Shown here one piece after another: positions 1-6,433 of a stretch of DNA of 9,377 nucleotides. Each line of letters starts with the position of its first letter. Within the stretch, counting starts at the first letter, position 1. The position numbers were made by a program, and so were the translations under genes. Location: the NCBI GenBank assembly GCA_002388905.1, contig DGNJ01000013.1:484-9860 (forward strand), given 5' to 3'. Source of the DNA: Cellvibrionales bacterium UBA4495 (GTDB lineage Bacteria; Pseudomonadota; Gammaproteobacteria; Pseudomonadales; Porticoccaceae). The notes beneath the pieces were generated by a model that was given only the letters and a program-made list of their open reading frames with translations, did no database searches and had not been told where the DNA came from.

Positions 1-1055
1 AGGCCTTCGAAAACGCCATGACCATGGACATCGCCATGGGGGGCTCCACCAACACTATCCTGCATTTGCTGGCGGCGGCTCAGGAGGGTCAGGTGGATTT
101 CACCATGGCCCATATCGACCGGCTCTCGCGCCAGGTGCCCCAGTTATGCAAGGTGGCCCCCAATACCCAGCAATACCATATCGAGGATGTTCACCGGGCC
201 GGCGGAGTCATGAGTATTCTTGGCGAACTGGCCCGTGGCGGATTGCTCAGGACCGATATTTCCACGGTTCATTCCGGCACCCTGGCCGAGGCCCTCGCCC
301 GGTGGGACCTGGCCAGGTCGCCGAACGATGACGTTATCCGGTTTTTCAGGGCCGGGCCCGCGGGCATTCCCACCCAGCAGGCCTTCAGCCAGGACACCCG
401 GTGGCCTTCGCTGGACACCGACCGTGAAGCCGGCTGTATCCGCAATGTCGACAACGCCTACAACAGTGACGGCGGCCTCGCCGTCCTTTACGGCAATATC
501 GCCACTGACGGTTGCGTGGTGAAAACCTCCGGCGTCGACGAGTCCATCCTCGTCTTCGAGGGTCGCGCCCATGTCTGCGAGAGCCAGGAAGCGGCCGTGG
601 ACGACATTCTCAACGACCGGATCAATGCCGGGGATGTGGTGGTGATCCGTTACGAGGGTCCCCGGGGCGGGCCGGGCATGCAGGAAATGCTCTACCCCAC
701 CAGTTACCTCAAATCGAAAGGGCTCGGCAAGGCCTGCGCCCTGATCACCGACGGCCGCTTTTCCGGCGGAACTTCCGGCCTCTCAATCGGCCATGTTTCC
801 CCTGAAGCGGCCGCCGGCGGTGCCATTGGCCTGGTCCGGGACGGAGACCTGATACACATCGATATCCCCAACCGCACCATCGAGCTGCGAGTGGACGAGG
901 AAACCCTGGCTACCCGCCGCCATCACCAAGAGGAAGCGGGCTGGCAACCCGCTGCCAAACGCCCCCGCAAGGTATCGACGGCACTGCGGGCCTACGCCAT
1001 GCTCGCCACCAGCGCCGACAAGGGGGCGGTCAGGGATATTGCCCGCATTCCCTGA
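1..1055 (+). CDS. ilvD: Dihydroxy-acid dehydratase, 3' part (5' end outside window)
   Basis: IlvD dehydrates 2,3-dihydroxy-3-methylbutanoate and -pentanoate to the 2-keto acids that precede valine, leucine and isoleucine; it is a cytoplasmic Fe-S enzyme. The reading frame is open from base 3 and runs off the left edge, so the ATG at 18 is internal. About 350 residues are present, the C-terminal half or more of a roughly 615-residue protein. They align closely by eye with E. coli Ilv[15 protein letters not shown] at the left edge, [38 protein letters not shown], and the family signature [14 protein letters not shown] at 738-779. The end, [12 protein letters not shown], also matches. The N-terminal Fe-S cysteines lie outside the window. 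The TGA stop at 1053-1055 is followed by a terminator, so ilvD ends its transcription unit. No frameshift or anomaly is visible. Confidence 0.97.
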   Translation, partial: AFENAMTMDIAMGGSTNTILHLLAAAQEGQVDFTMAHIDRLSRQVPQLCKVAPNTQQYHIEDVHRAGGVMSILGELARGGLLRTDISTVHSGTLAEALARWDLARSPNDDVIRFFRAGPAGIPTQQAFSQDTRWPSLDTDREAGCIRNVDNAYNSDGGLAVLYGNIATDGCVVKTSGVDESILVFEGRAHVCESQEAAVDDILNDRINAGDVVVIRYEGPRGGPGMQEMLYPTSYLKSKGLGKACALITDGRFSGGTSGLSIGHVSPEAAAGGAIGLVRDGDLIHIDIPNRTIELRVDEETLATRRHHQEEAGWQPAAKRPRKVSTALRAYAMLATSADKGAVRDIARIP

Positions 1056-1066
1056 AAGAGCCACAA

Positions 1067-1097
1067 AAAAAGGCCGCCCGGAGATGGCGGCCTTTTT
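1067..1097. terminator. Bidirectional Rho-independent terminator between ilvD and the TPR gene
   Basis: A perfect 12-bp stem (AAAAAGGCCGCC at 1067-1078, GGCGGCCTTTTT at 1086-1097) encloses a 7-nt loop. On the plus strand the GC core is followed by T5, A, T5. On the minus strand it is followed by a run of seven T (complement of 1065-1071). It can therefore stop ilvD from the left and the TonB2 operon from the right. It lies in the 63-nt gap between the two convergent genes. Confidence 0.93.
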
Positions 1098-1118
1098 ATT
1101 TTTAAGGACATAACGAGA

Positions 1119-2459
1119 TCAGATCTGGCAGGTGGCGATATCCGCTCCGCTTTCGATCAGCTTGGCCCGGCGCTCGCCCTCCTTTTCGGCATATTGAATC
1201 CACCGCGTTGCGTATTTCTTGCTATCGTCGTATTTCGCGGACTGCCGGAATGCCTTGATGGCGTCATCGTAGCAATGCAGGTTGACCAGCGCGCTTCCCA
1301 GGTTCATGTAGGTCATGCCTGTGCGCTTGAGATCGCCACGACGCACGGCGTTTCGGGCCGCTGCGACGGCCTTCTCGTTCTGGTCCAGGTCCAGGTAAAC
1401 GCCGGCCAGTCGTGAGTAGATCTCGCCCTCACCGGATTTCTGCGCCGCCTGCTCCAGCACCGGTAATGCCTTGTCGGAACTCTGGGCCTGCTGCCAGGCC
1501 ATGCCCAGCACTTCCAGGTTTTCGGCATTGCGCTCGATCTGCCCGGCCTGCATGCCTTCCTCGATAATCCGGGCACCGCGATAGGGCGCACTCGCTCCCA
1601 TGTACATGTAGGCCAGGCTCAACAGCTGTCGTTCCTGGTCCATTTCGCCGGCAAGATAGGGCATCTCGGTAGCCACCAGCTGATTCATTTCCGCACCGAG
1701 CTCCCCGTACATGCCGCCCAATTGGCGCCAGTAGCTGAAGCTCGGATAGTGACGGATCAGCTTTTTGAGGATGTCCACCACTTTCCGGTAATCATTCTTT
1801 TCGTAATAAAGAACCCGCTGGAGGCTCCACCAGCTTTCCTTGGGCAGGTTGCCCTTGGCTTCCTGCTCGTTGATTGCCTCTTCCACCAGGCGCAGCGAAT
1901 CGTTTTTGCGATCAACCTGGTAATAGGCCTGGGCCAGGAGCACTTTGGCGTCGGAACCGACGATGGGCGATTGTTCCATCCAGATTTCCAGCTGCCGGGC
2001 GGCGTTGGCGTAATCCTCGATGATCATATAGAGTTGGGCGATCGTGTAGCGGGTGCTGATGGCCTGCTTGGGGTCCGCTTCCGGCTCGTTAACCATATTG
2101 GTATAGGCCCGGATGGCGTCCTGATAACGCTCCAGCGAATAAAAAACGTAACCGAGAAAGTTGGAAACCTGGGATTTCTCATAGCTGGTCTGACAGGCAT
2201 TTCTACCTTTGGTCTGGAGCGTATTCAGAGCCTGCTGCCATTTCTCTTCCTCGGTAATTGTCTGGACATCCTCCAGCACCGCGCCGCATTCCCGTCCGAC
2301 GGCCTGGCGCTGCTGGGTCTCGATATCCTCGTATTTGCGCTTGTCCTCGTCGTCATCCTGGGCATGAACCGCTGCGGTGCCGATGCCAAGCGCCAGAGGT
2401 ACTACGGACATGGCCAGTGTGCGAAGCCAGAATTTCCTCAAAGGGGCTTTATGCCGCAT
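1119..2459 (-). CDS. Periplasmic tetratricopeptide (TPR) protein of the TonB2 operon
   Basis: 446 residues. The N-terminus has a signal peptide: a basic start, a hydrophobic run at about 15-31, and an AVHA/QDD cleavage site near residue 33, followed by an acidic stretch (DDDEDK). The rest is helical with repeated TPR-like units, for example FLGYVFYSLERYQDAIRAY (about 101-119), YTIAQLYMIIEDYANAARQL (138-157), a unit around 346-372, and TYMNLGSALVNLHCYDDAIKAF (383-404). The mature protein should be periplasmic, possibly peripheral to a membrane. It has four cysteines (58, 89, 396, 444), enough for two disulfides. It is the last gene of the DUF3450-ttpC-exbB-exbD-tonB cluster, the place a TPR gene takes in Vibrio TonB2 loci. 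TPR proteins are scaffolds, so a role organising TonB2 or a partner is inferred; its biochemical function is not established. An AGGTAGAG ribosome site precedes the ATG. The gap to tonB2 is 53 nt and contains a hairpin. Confidence 0.9.
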   Translation of the reverse strand: MRHKAPLRKFWLRTLAMSVVPLALGIGTAAVHAQDDDEDKRKYEDIETQQRQAVGRECGAVLEDVQTITEEEKWQQALNTLQTKGRNACQTSYEKSQVSNFLGYVFYSLERYQDAIRAYTNMVNEPEADPKQAISTRYTIAQLYMIIEDYANAARQLEIWMEQSPIVGSDAKVLLAQAYYQVDRKNDSLRLVEEAINEQEAKGNLPKESWWSLQRVLYYEKNDYRKVVDILKKLIRHYPSFSYWRQLGGMYGELGAEMNQLVATEMPYLAGEMDQERQLLSLAYMYMGASAPYRGARIIEEGMQAGQIERNAENLEVLGMAWQQAQSSDKALPVLEQAAQKSGEGEIYSRLAGVYLDLDQNEKAVAAARNAVRRGDLKRTGMTYMNLGSALVNLHCYDDAIKAFRQSAKYDDSKKYATRWIQYAEKEGERRAKLIESGADIATCQI

Positions 2460-2487
2460 ATCTCTACCTGTTCGTCAACTTTATAAG

Positions 2488-2509
2488 GAACCGGCCCCGC
2501 GGCCGGTTC
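2488..2509 (-). other. Intercistronic hairpin between tonB2 and the TPR gene
   Basis: A perfect 9-bp GC-rich inverted repeat (GAACCGGCC at 2488-2496, GGCCGGTTC at 2501-2509) with a 4-nt loop lies a few bases after the tonB2 stop codon. In the transcribed (minus) direction it is followed by CTTATAAAG, not a T-run, so it does not look like a full intrinsic terminator. It could slow decay of the upstream message or lower expression of the TPR gene; that is inference. Confidence 0.6.
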
Positions 2510-2512
2510 GGG

Positions 2513-3121
2513 TTATTCCGCAATGCGGAAGGTGAACTTGTAAAGCACGCCGGGCACTTCCACCGGCGTTCCGTCGACCACCCGCGGGTTGTACTTGAGT
2601 TTGTCGGCGGCGCGCAGGGCGGCCCGGCCAAACCCGTACCCCTCCGGATATTCCTCGAGGAGCTTGGGATCCCGCACGGCGCCCGATGTCGTGATGGTAA
2701 CCTCCACCACCGCATAACCGCTTACGCCGCGAGTCTGGGCCCGACGAGGGTATTGGGGCTGGGGCACGTAGACGGGAATATAGTCGGTATCCCGGGCAAA
2801 ACCGCCCAAACCGATATCCAGTCCTCCGGCGGCTCCGGGTGCAGCCATGCTCAGGGCCCCTTTAGGTGCCTGGATATCCTCCTGTTGCTCGGGGATGTCC
2901 GGCGGCGGCTCGGCGGGATCCTCCGGTTTGTCCGGTTTCTCCTGTTCGACGCGCTCGGTCACTTCCCGCTCCGGCTGGAAGATATCCGCGATTTTCTTGG
3001 GCGGCTCTTCGTCCAGCTCTTTGCTGCCCGTGGCGATGAGGGTGAACATCAAGACCAGCAAAAGAAAGGTAATGATGGCGCCAGGGACGAAGGAAAAACT
3101 CAATCTCGGTGCAATATTCAT
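2513..3121 (-). CDS. tonB: TonB2-type energy transducer
   Basis: 202 residues, typical of the short TonB2 class and shorter than E. coli TonB (239). A cytoplasmic N-terminus precedes one transmembrane helix (about 13-31, GAIITFLLLVLMFTLIA). A short acidic, proline-containing linker follows (about 36-87: EEPPKK, EPPPDIPEQQ), then a Gly/Ala segment. The C-terminal TonB domain (about 119-202) contains YPRRAQTRGVSGYAVVEVTI, DGTPVEVPGV and a terminal YKFTFRI strand. TonB spans the periplasm and transmits proton-motive energy from ExbB/ExbD to outer-membrane receptors that import iron-siderophores, heme or B12. The TM helix lacks the Ser/His pair (S16, H20) important in E. coli TonB. The ATG lies 7 nt after the exbD stop, with GGAGG inside the exbD end, which suggests translational coupling. 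The substrate cannot be read from this window. Confidence 0.95.
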   Translation of the reverse strand: MNIAPRLSFSFVPGAIITFLLLVLMFTLIATGSKELDEEPPKKIADIFQPEREVTERVEQEKPDKPEDPAEPPPDIPEQQEDIQAPKGALSMAAPGAAGGLDIGLGGFARDTDYIPVYVPQPQYPRRAQTRGVSGYAVVEVTITTSGAVRDPKLLEEYPEGYGFGRAALRAADKLKYNPRVVDGTPVEVPGVLYKFTFRIAE

Positions 3122-3128
3122 CGCCTGA

Positions 3129-3530
3129 TCAGCCCTCCAGAGTCGAGACTGCTATGTTGGTAAGACCGATATCGATGGCGGCATCCGACACCAGGCCGAT
3201 CATTTCCATGCTCGACTCATTGTCGGCCTGGATAACCAGCCCCCCCTTTGGGTTTTCGGTATGCAGCCGTATGAGCTGGAGCTTGACGTTTTCCGGTTCA
3301 ACCTGCTGTTTGTCGATCCAGATTTCATCGTTCTGGTTGATGGCCACAAGGATTGCGGTATTGCGTTTTTCCGCAGTCAATGCGGCGGTGCGCTCGACAT
3401 CGATACCGGGAATTTTGATAAAAGAGGCCGTGACGATAAAGAAGATCAACATGATGAACACCACGTCCAGCATGGGTGTCAGGTCGATCGCCTGCGCCTG
3501 TTCTTCGGCCTTTGGTTGGCTTCTACGCAT
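3129..3530 (-). CDS. exbD: Biopolymer transport protein ExbD (ExbD2 type)
   Basis: 133 residues, the normal ExbD/TolR size. A short cytoplasmic N-terminus (MRRSQPKAEEQ) leads into one transmembrane helix, with the family motif AIDLTPMLDVVFIMLIFFIV at about 14-33. Asp22 corresponds to the essential proton-path aspartate of E. coli ExbD (Asp25). The remainder is the periplasmic ExbD/TolR domain. With ExbB it forms the inner-membrane proton channel that energises TonB. The gene starts 33 nt after the exbB stop with a weak GGAAA-type ribosome site, and ends 7 nt before tonB. Its position in an ExbB-ExbD-TonB run argues for ExbD rather than TolR. Confidence 0.95.
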   Translation of the reverse strand: MRRSQPKAEEQAQAIDLTPMLDVVFIMLIFFIVTASFIKIPGIDVERTAALTAEKRNTAILVAINQNDEIWIDKQQVEPENVKLQLIRLHTENPKGGLVIQADNESSMEMIGLVSDAAIDIGLTNIAVSTLEG

Positions 3531-3563
3531 GATCTGTTTCCACTGCAGTTAGAAGGGGTCCAG

Positions 3564-4091
3564 CTAGTGGTCCATGGTCAGGTGGTCCTGGAGCAGTTCT
3601 TTCTCGCGGTTGGCCACTCTCTCCAGATAGGTATGCCCGAACACCCCCGATATGGCGGCAACCATGCCCGACATAGTCGGTATCGTTGCCTTGGACACAC
3701 CAGCCGACATGGATTTGGCATCGCCGCCACCGGTAATGGCCATGACCTCGAACACCACAATCATGCCAGTCACGGTCCCCAGCAGCCCGAAAAGGGGCGC
3801 CAGGGTAACCATGGTCTTGATCAGCGGCATGAACTGGTCGATCCGCTCATTAACCTGGGAGATCAGGGCCTCCCGGACGTGGTGAGCACGGGTGGATTTG
3901 CGCTCGGCCCGGGCTTCCCAGGCCTCAAGAGCCGATTCCAGATCGGCCTTGAGGGCGGTCTTGAAGTACCAGACCCGCTCGAAAATGAAAGTCCACATCA
4001 CGAAGATCAGGATGGCGATCAGGTAGAGTACCGGACCGCCCTGATCCATGAAATCGCGGACCCCTTGCCATGCATCGATAAGTGCATACAT
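3564..4091 (-). CDS. exbB: MotA/TolQ/ExbB proton-channel protein (ExbB2 type)
   Basis: 175 residues when started at the ATG at 4089-4091 (MYALIDAWQG), which lies 19 nt after the ttpC stop with GAAGGG upstream. An in-frame ATG at 4136 would add 15 hydrophilic residues inside ttpC and is less likely. Three transmembrane segments fit ExbB topology: about 19-41 (PVLYLIAILIFVMWTFIFE), 93-117 with the hallmark APLFGLLGTVTGMIVVF, and 132-155 (TIPTMSGMVAAISGVFGH). The threonines matching E. coli ExbB Thr148 and Thr181 are present (Thr106, Thr139). The conserved TM3 glutamate (Glu176 in E. coli) is Lys134 here (GVSKATIPT versus GIAEALLAT). At 175 residues it is smaller than E. coli ExbB (244), as is usual for the TonB2-associated form. 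It pentamerises around ExbD in the family. Confidence 0.94.
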   Translation of the reverse strand: MYALIDAWQGVRDFMDQGGPVLYLIAILIFVMWTFIFERVWYFKTALKADLESALEAWEARAERKSTRAHHVREALISQVNERIDQFMPLIKTMVTLAPLFGLLGTVTGMIVVFEVMAITGGGDAKSMSAGVSKATIPTMSGMVAAISGVFGHTYLERVANREKELLQDHLTMDH

Positions 4092-4110
4092 ATGGTTTCG
4101 CCCTTCGCAA

Positions 4111-5490
4111 TTACGCGGCTTTCCGCCCTTCGGCATTTTCCGCCACGATCCCGGCGCTCTGCTCTTCGAGGACGTGGAGGACCCGCTGTGCCCGGCCGTT
4201 GACCAGGGTATGCAGGAGGACCGTCGGAATTGCCACGGTGAGACCCAGCACGGTGGTCACCAGGGCCTGGGAGATACCGCCGGCCATGGCCTTGGGATCC
4301 CCGGCACCGAAGATGGTGATTTGCTGGAAGGTCACGATCATACCGGTGACCGTCCCCAGCAGCCCCAGCAGCGGCGCCACCATGGCGATAATCTTCAACA
4401 GGTTCAGACCCGCTTCGATTGCCGGACGTTCCTTGATCACCGCTTCGTTGAGCTTGAGCTCCAGAGACTCGGCATCCATACCGGGGTTATCCTTGCCAAC
4501 CTTGAGAACCCGACCAAGGGGGTTGTTTTCCTTAGGCTCTGTGGGGTTCTTGAGCTGGGAGTTAACCTTGCCGGAAATCGCACTCAACACCAGGAACCGC
4601 CAGATTGCCAGGAGTATGGCGAAGACACCGATACCGGAGATGATGTAGCCGACCAGGCCACCCTGATGCCATTTTTCAACCAGGGAGGGGGTGTCGACCA
4701 GCGCCGCGAGCAGGGTGCCACCACTGGGGCCGGTGGGGTCGATTCCCACGGCAGTGAAGCCCTCGGTGGCGTTCTGCAGCTTGGCCGCGCCGGACGTGTG
4801 GTCGGGCTGGCGAGGCAGCACAGTGATCAACTCACTCTTGGGGTTGTAGCTCAGGTATTTGCCGTCGGAGAGCAGATTGTAGACACCCACGCGCACCACT
4901 TGCTGCTCGGAACGCTCGCCATCGGCCTTGACCACGGTGGCGGGAAACTTGACGACTTTACCGCTCTCGGCCATTTCCCGAGTCATTTCGTACCAGAGCC
5001 GCTCAATTTCCTCAAGCTTGGGCAGCCGGGTGTCGCCACTCATTTTCGCGATCAACTCGTCGAGAAAGTCGGTGCGGTTGGGATACTGGGCACTGACAAT
5101 GGACTGGTTGAGGTTGGCCCGGACATCGCCGGCGGTCGAGGTCAGGTGGCCGAAAAGCTCCTTCAGGGAACCCAGTCGCTCGTTGAGCTGTTCACGCAGG
5201 TTGGTGATTCTCAGCTCGTTGTCGGCAAAGGTCTTCTCGAGCTGGGCGCTCCTGTTCTCGAGCGATTCCCTTTCGGAGCGGGCCTGCTGGAGCATGTTCT
5301 GCCGGTTGGCCTTGTCCTGGCGGAATTCCGCCTCGCGCTGGCGCAGTTCCCTGTTCTCAACGACCTTGGACTGCTCGATCAGCTTGAGCAGTTCGTCGAT
5401 TGACGCGGCCTCCTGGGCGACAAGGGGGGTGGCCATGAACAAGCTGCTGGCGATGACTGCCAGGCAGCGTTTACCGAAACTCATTTTCAT
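4111..5490 (-). CDS. ttpC: TonB2-system protein TtpC (ExbB-like, with periplasmic coiled-coil domain)
   Basis: 459 residues. Signal peptide about 1-25 (cleavage LVA/QEA); long charged coiled coil about 40-110; a further periplasmic domain about 120-270; a transmembrane helix about 279-302 (LVGYIISGIGVFAILLAIW); a cytoplasmic loop; and an ExbB-type pair of helices at about 365-388 (APLLGLLGTVTGMIVTF) and 408-430 (TVLGLTVAIPTVLLHTL). This signal peptide + coiled coil + MotA/TolQ/ExbB arrangement is that of TtpC, which Vibrio TonB2 systems require in addition to ExbB2. Position 408, matching the TM3 glutamate of ExbB, is Gln, while both flanking threonines (Thr380, Thr413) are retained. The start overlaps the upstream DUF3450 stop (ATGA), with GGAGG 7 nt before the ATG, so translation is probably coupled. 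An extra role linking the channel to periplasmic partners is inferred. Confidence 0.92.
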   Translation of the reverse strand: MKMSFGKRCLAVIASSLFMATPLVAQEAASIDELLKLIEQSKVVENRELRQREAEFRQDKANRQNMLQQARSERESLENRSAQLEKTFADNELRITNLREQLNERLGSLKELFGHLTSTAGDVRANLNQSIVSAQYPNRTDFLDELIAKMSGDTRLPKLEEIERLWYEMTREMAESGKVVKFPATVVKADGERSEQQVVRVGVYNLLSDGKYLSYNPKSELITVLPRQPDHTSGAAKLQNATEGFTAVGIDPTGPSGGTLLAALVDTPSLVEKWHQGGLVGYIISGIGVFAILLAIWRFLVLSAISGKVNSQLKNPTEPKENNPLGRVLKVGKDNPGMDAESLELKLNEAVIKERPAIEAGLNLLKIIAMVAPLLGLLGTVTGMIVTFQQITIFGAGDPKAMAGGISQALVTTVLGLTVAIPTVLLHTLVNGRAQRVLHVLEEQSAGIVAENAEGRKAA

Positions 5491-6260
5491 TGTGCTGCCT
5501 CCGGAGCCGGAATGGGAAGTGTCAGGATATCGATCGCCGCCTGTTTCTTGGCGATGCGGATGCCTTTGGACACGGCCGAACGGAATTCATTGGCCTGCTG
5601 CCAGGCATTGGCTTCGTCATCCCAGACGCCGGTAATGTCCTGGTTCGGTGTCTGGTAGAGCAGGGCGATGCGGCCCACCCGCAAGAAATTGACCTGGCGC
5701 TCCTGGCCGTCAATCTCGGCGGTGCCTTCAAACTGGTCGACCGTGCGGCTGTACTCGCTCTCGATATCGTACAGTTCGAGCACTTGCCGGAATTTTTCCG
5801 CGGCACTGAAGCGGGAACTGTCCAGGTTTTCGCGCACGTCCTGGATGGCCTGCAGCCGCTCTTCGCGCTTGAAGGGCAGGTCGAGTTTCACGAACTCTTC
5901 CAGGCCGTCGAGCATGCGCACGGTCAGCGGCATGATCTGCCGCTCCATAAGGGTGGCGTTCTCGATGGACTCCTGAAGGTCGGCGATGGTCTGATTCTGG
6001 TTGGCGATCTGCCGGTCCAGTTGGGCGTTGTAGACCCGGAGACCTTCAATCTGCTTGTTGACCGTCTTGTACTCCTGGAGCAGGTCGTAGGCTTCGTCGG
6101 CGATCTTGTCGACACGCTGCTGAGACGCCTTCTGGTTGGCCACCTTCTCGGCACCTTCCTGGAGGACGGTATCCACTTGTTGGGCCAGGGCCGTGCCGGC
6201 CATGAAGCCCGTCGACAGAACAGCGGACATCGCCATCACTTTGAGTCGATGATTTTTCAT
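5487..6260 (-). CDS. DUF3450 family periplasmic coiled-coil protein
   Basis: 257 residues. A signal peptide (hydrophobic about 8-24, cleavage ALA/QQV near 26) is followed by a heptad-rich coiled coil at about 30-108 (for example NKQIEGLRVYNAQLDRQIAN), then a mixed domain with FLRVGRIALLYQTPNQ and ANAWQ at about 192-221 and a Pro/Ala tail. The pattern fits DUF3450, a family regularly found as the first gene of TonB2-TtpC-ExbB2-ExbD2 loci. The function is unknown. Its coiled coil, like that of TtpC, suggests the two may pair in the periplasm, but that is inference. It is the promoter-proximal gene, with a GAGGG ribosome site (complement of 6265-6269) just before the ATG, and its stop overlaps the ttpC start by 4 nt. 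Confidence 0.88.
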   Translation of the reverse strand: MKNHRLKVMAMSAVLSTGFMAGTALAQQVDTVLQEGAEKVANQKASQQRVDKIADEAYDLLQEYKTVNKQIEGLRVYNAQLDRQIANQNQTIADLQESIENATLMERQIMPLTVRMLDGLEEFVKLDLPFKREERLQAIQDVRENLDSSRFSAAEKFRQVLELYDIESEYSRTVDQFEGTAEIDGQERQVNFLRVGRIALLYQTPNQDITGVWDDEANAWQQANEFRSAVSKGIRIAKKQAAIDILTLPIPAPEAAQ

Positions 6261-6264
6261 ATTT

Positions 6265-6269
6265 CCCTC
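6265..6269 (-). promoter_or_regulatory. Ribosome binding site of the DUF3450 gene
   Basis: On the minus strand GAGGG lies 4 nt before the ATG at 6260 (CTGAGGGAAATATG). The spacing is slightly short but acceptable, and it supports this start codon. Confidence 0.7.
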
Positions 6270-6357
6270 AGTTTGGGTATCACGCGGATTAAAAAACTGT
6301 TATCGCTTCACGGTTGATCCACCCCAATGTGGCGGTCAATTCGCGCTAGGGGGTGGA

Positions 6358-6387
6358 ATTATGACCTCGCAGAAAAAAAGAATTCAA
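6358..6387 (-). promoter_or_regulatory. Candidate sigma70 promoter of the TonB2 operon
   Basis: On the minus strand, TTGAAT (-35, complement of 6382-6387) and CATAAT (-10, complement of 6358-6363) are separated by 18 nt containing a T-run. Each hexamer differs from consensus at one or two positions. The predicted start lies about 90 nt upstream of the DUF3450 ATG. It is a match by eye only; a weaker alternative is TTGGGG/GATAAC nearer the gene. Confidence 0.4.
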
Positions 6388-6433
6388 TGAATCGGCCAAA
6401 AATCAGCCACATGCTATTACCGGCGAGACTGTT

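Noticed and set aside
2258..3163. 301-residue plus-strand open frame opposite the TPR and tonB genes
   Set aside because: It crosses two genuine genes and their gap, has no recognisable domain, and is low-complexity Arg/Gly-rich.
4092..4136. 15-residue N-terminal extension of exbB starting at 4136
   Set aside because: It would overlap ttpC by 26 nt and add a hydrophilic stretch not expected in ExbB2; the ATG at 4091 fits spacing and family length better.
3261..4202. 313-residue plus-strand open frame opposite exbB and exbD
   Set aside because: His/Asp/Gln-rich shadow with no family resemblance, antisense to channel genes with clear motifs.
4048..5403. 451-residue plus-strand open frame opposite ttpC
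   Set aside because: It is antisense to a well-supported gene, its product is His/Gly/Gln-rich without family motifs, and it has no ribosome site. It arises from the GC-rich codon pattern of the real gene.
5490..6317. 275-residue plus-strand open frame opposite the DUF3450 gene
   Set aside because: A mirror of the coiled-coil codons giving Leu/Val/Gly-rich sequence; no ribosome site and no motifs.
6364..6410. Intrinsic terminator for folA at the T-run
   Set aside because: The T7 tract has only very short, AT-rich complementary arms before it (ATTCA/TGAAT with a one-base centre), too weak for a terminator hairpin.
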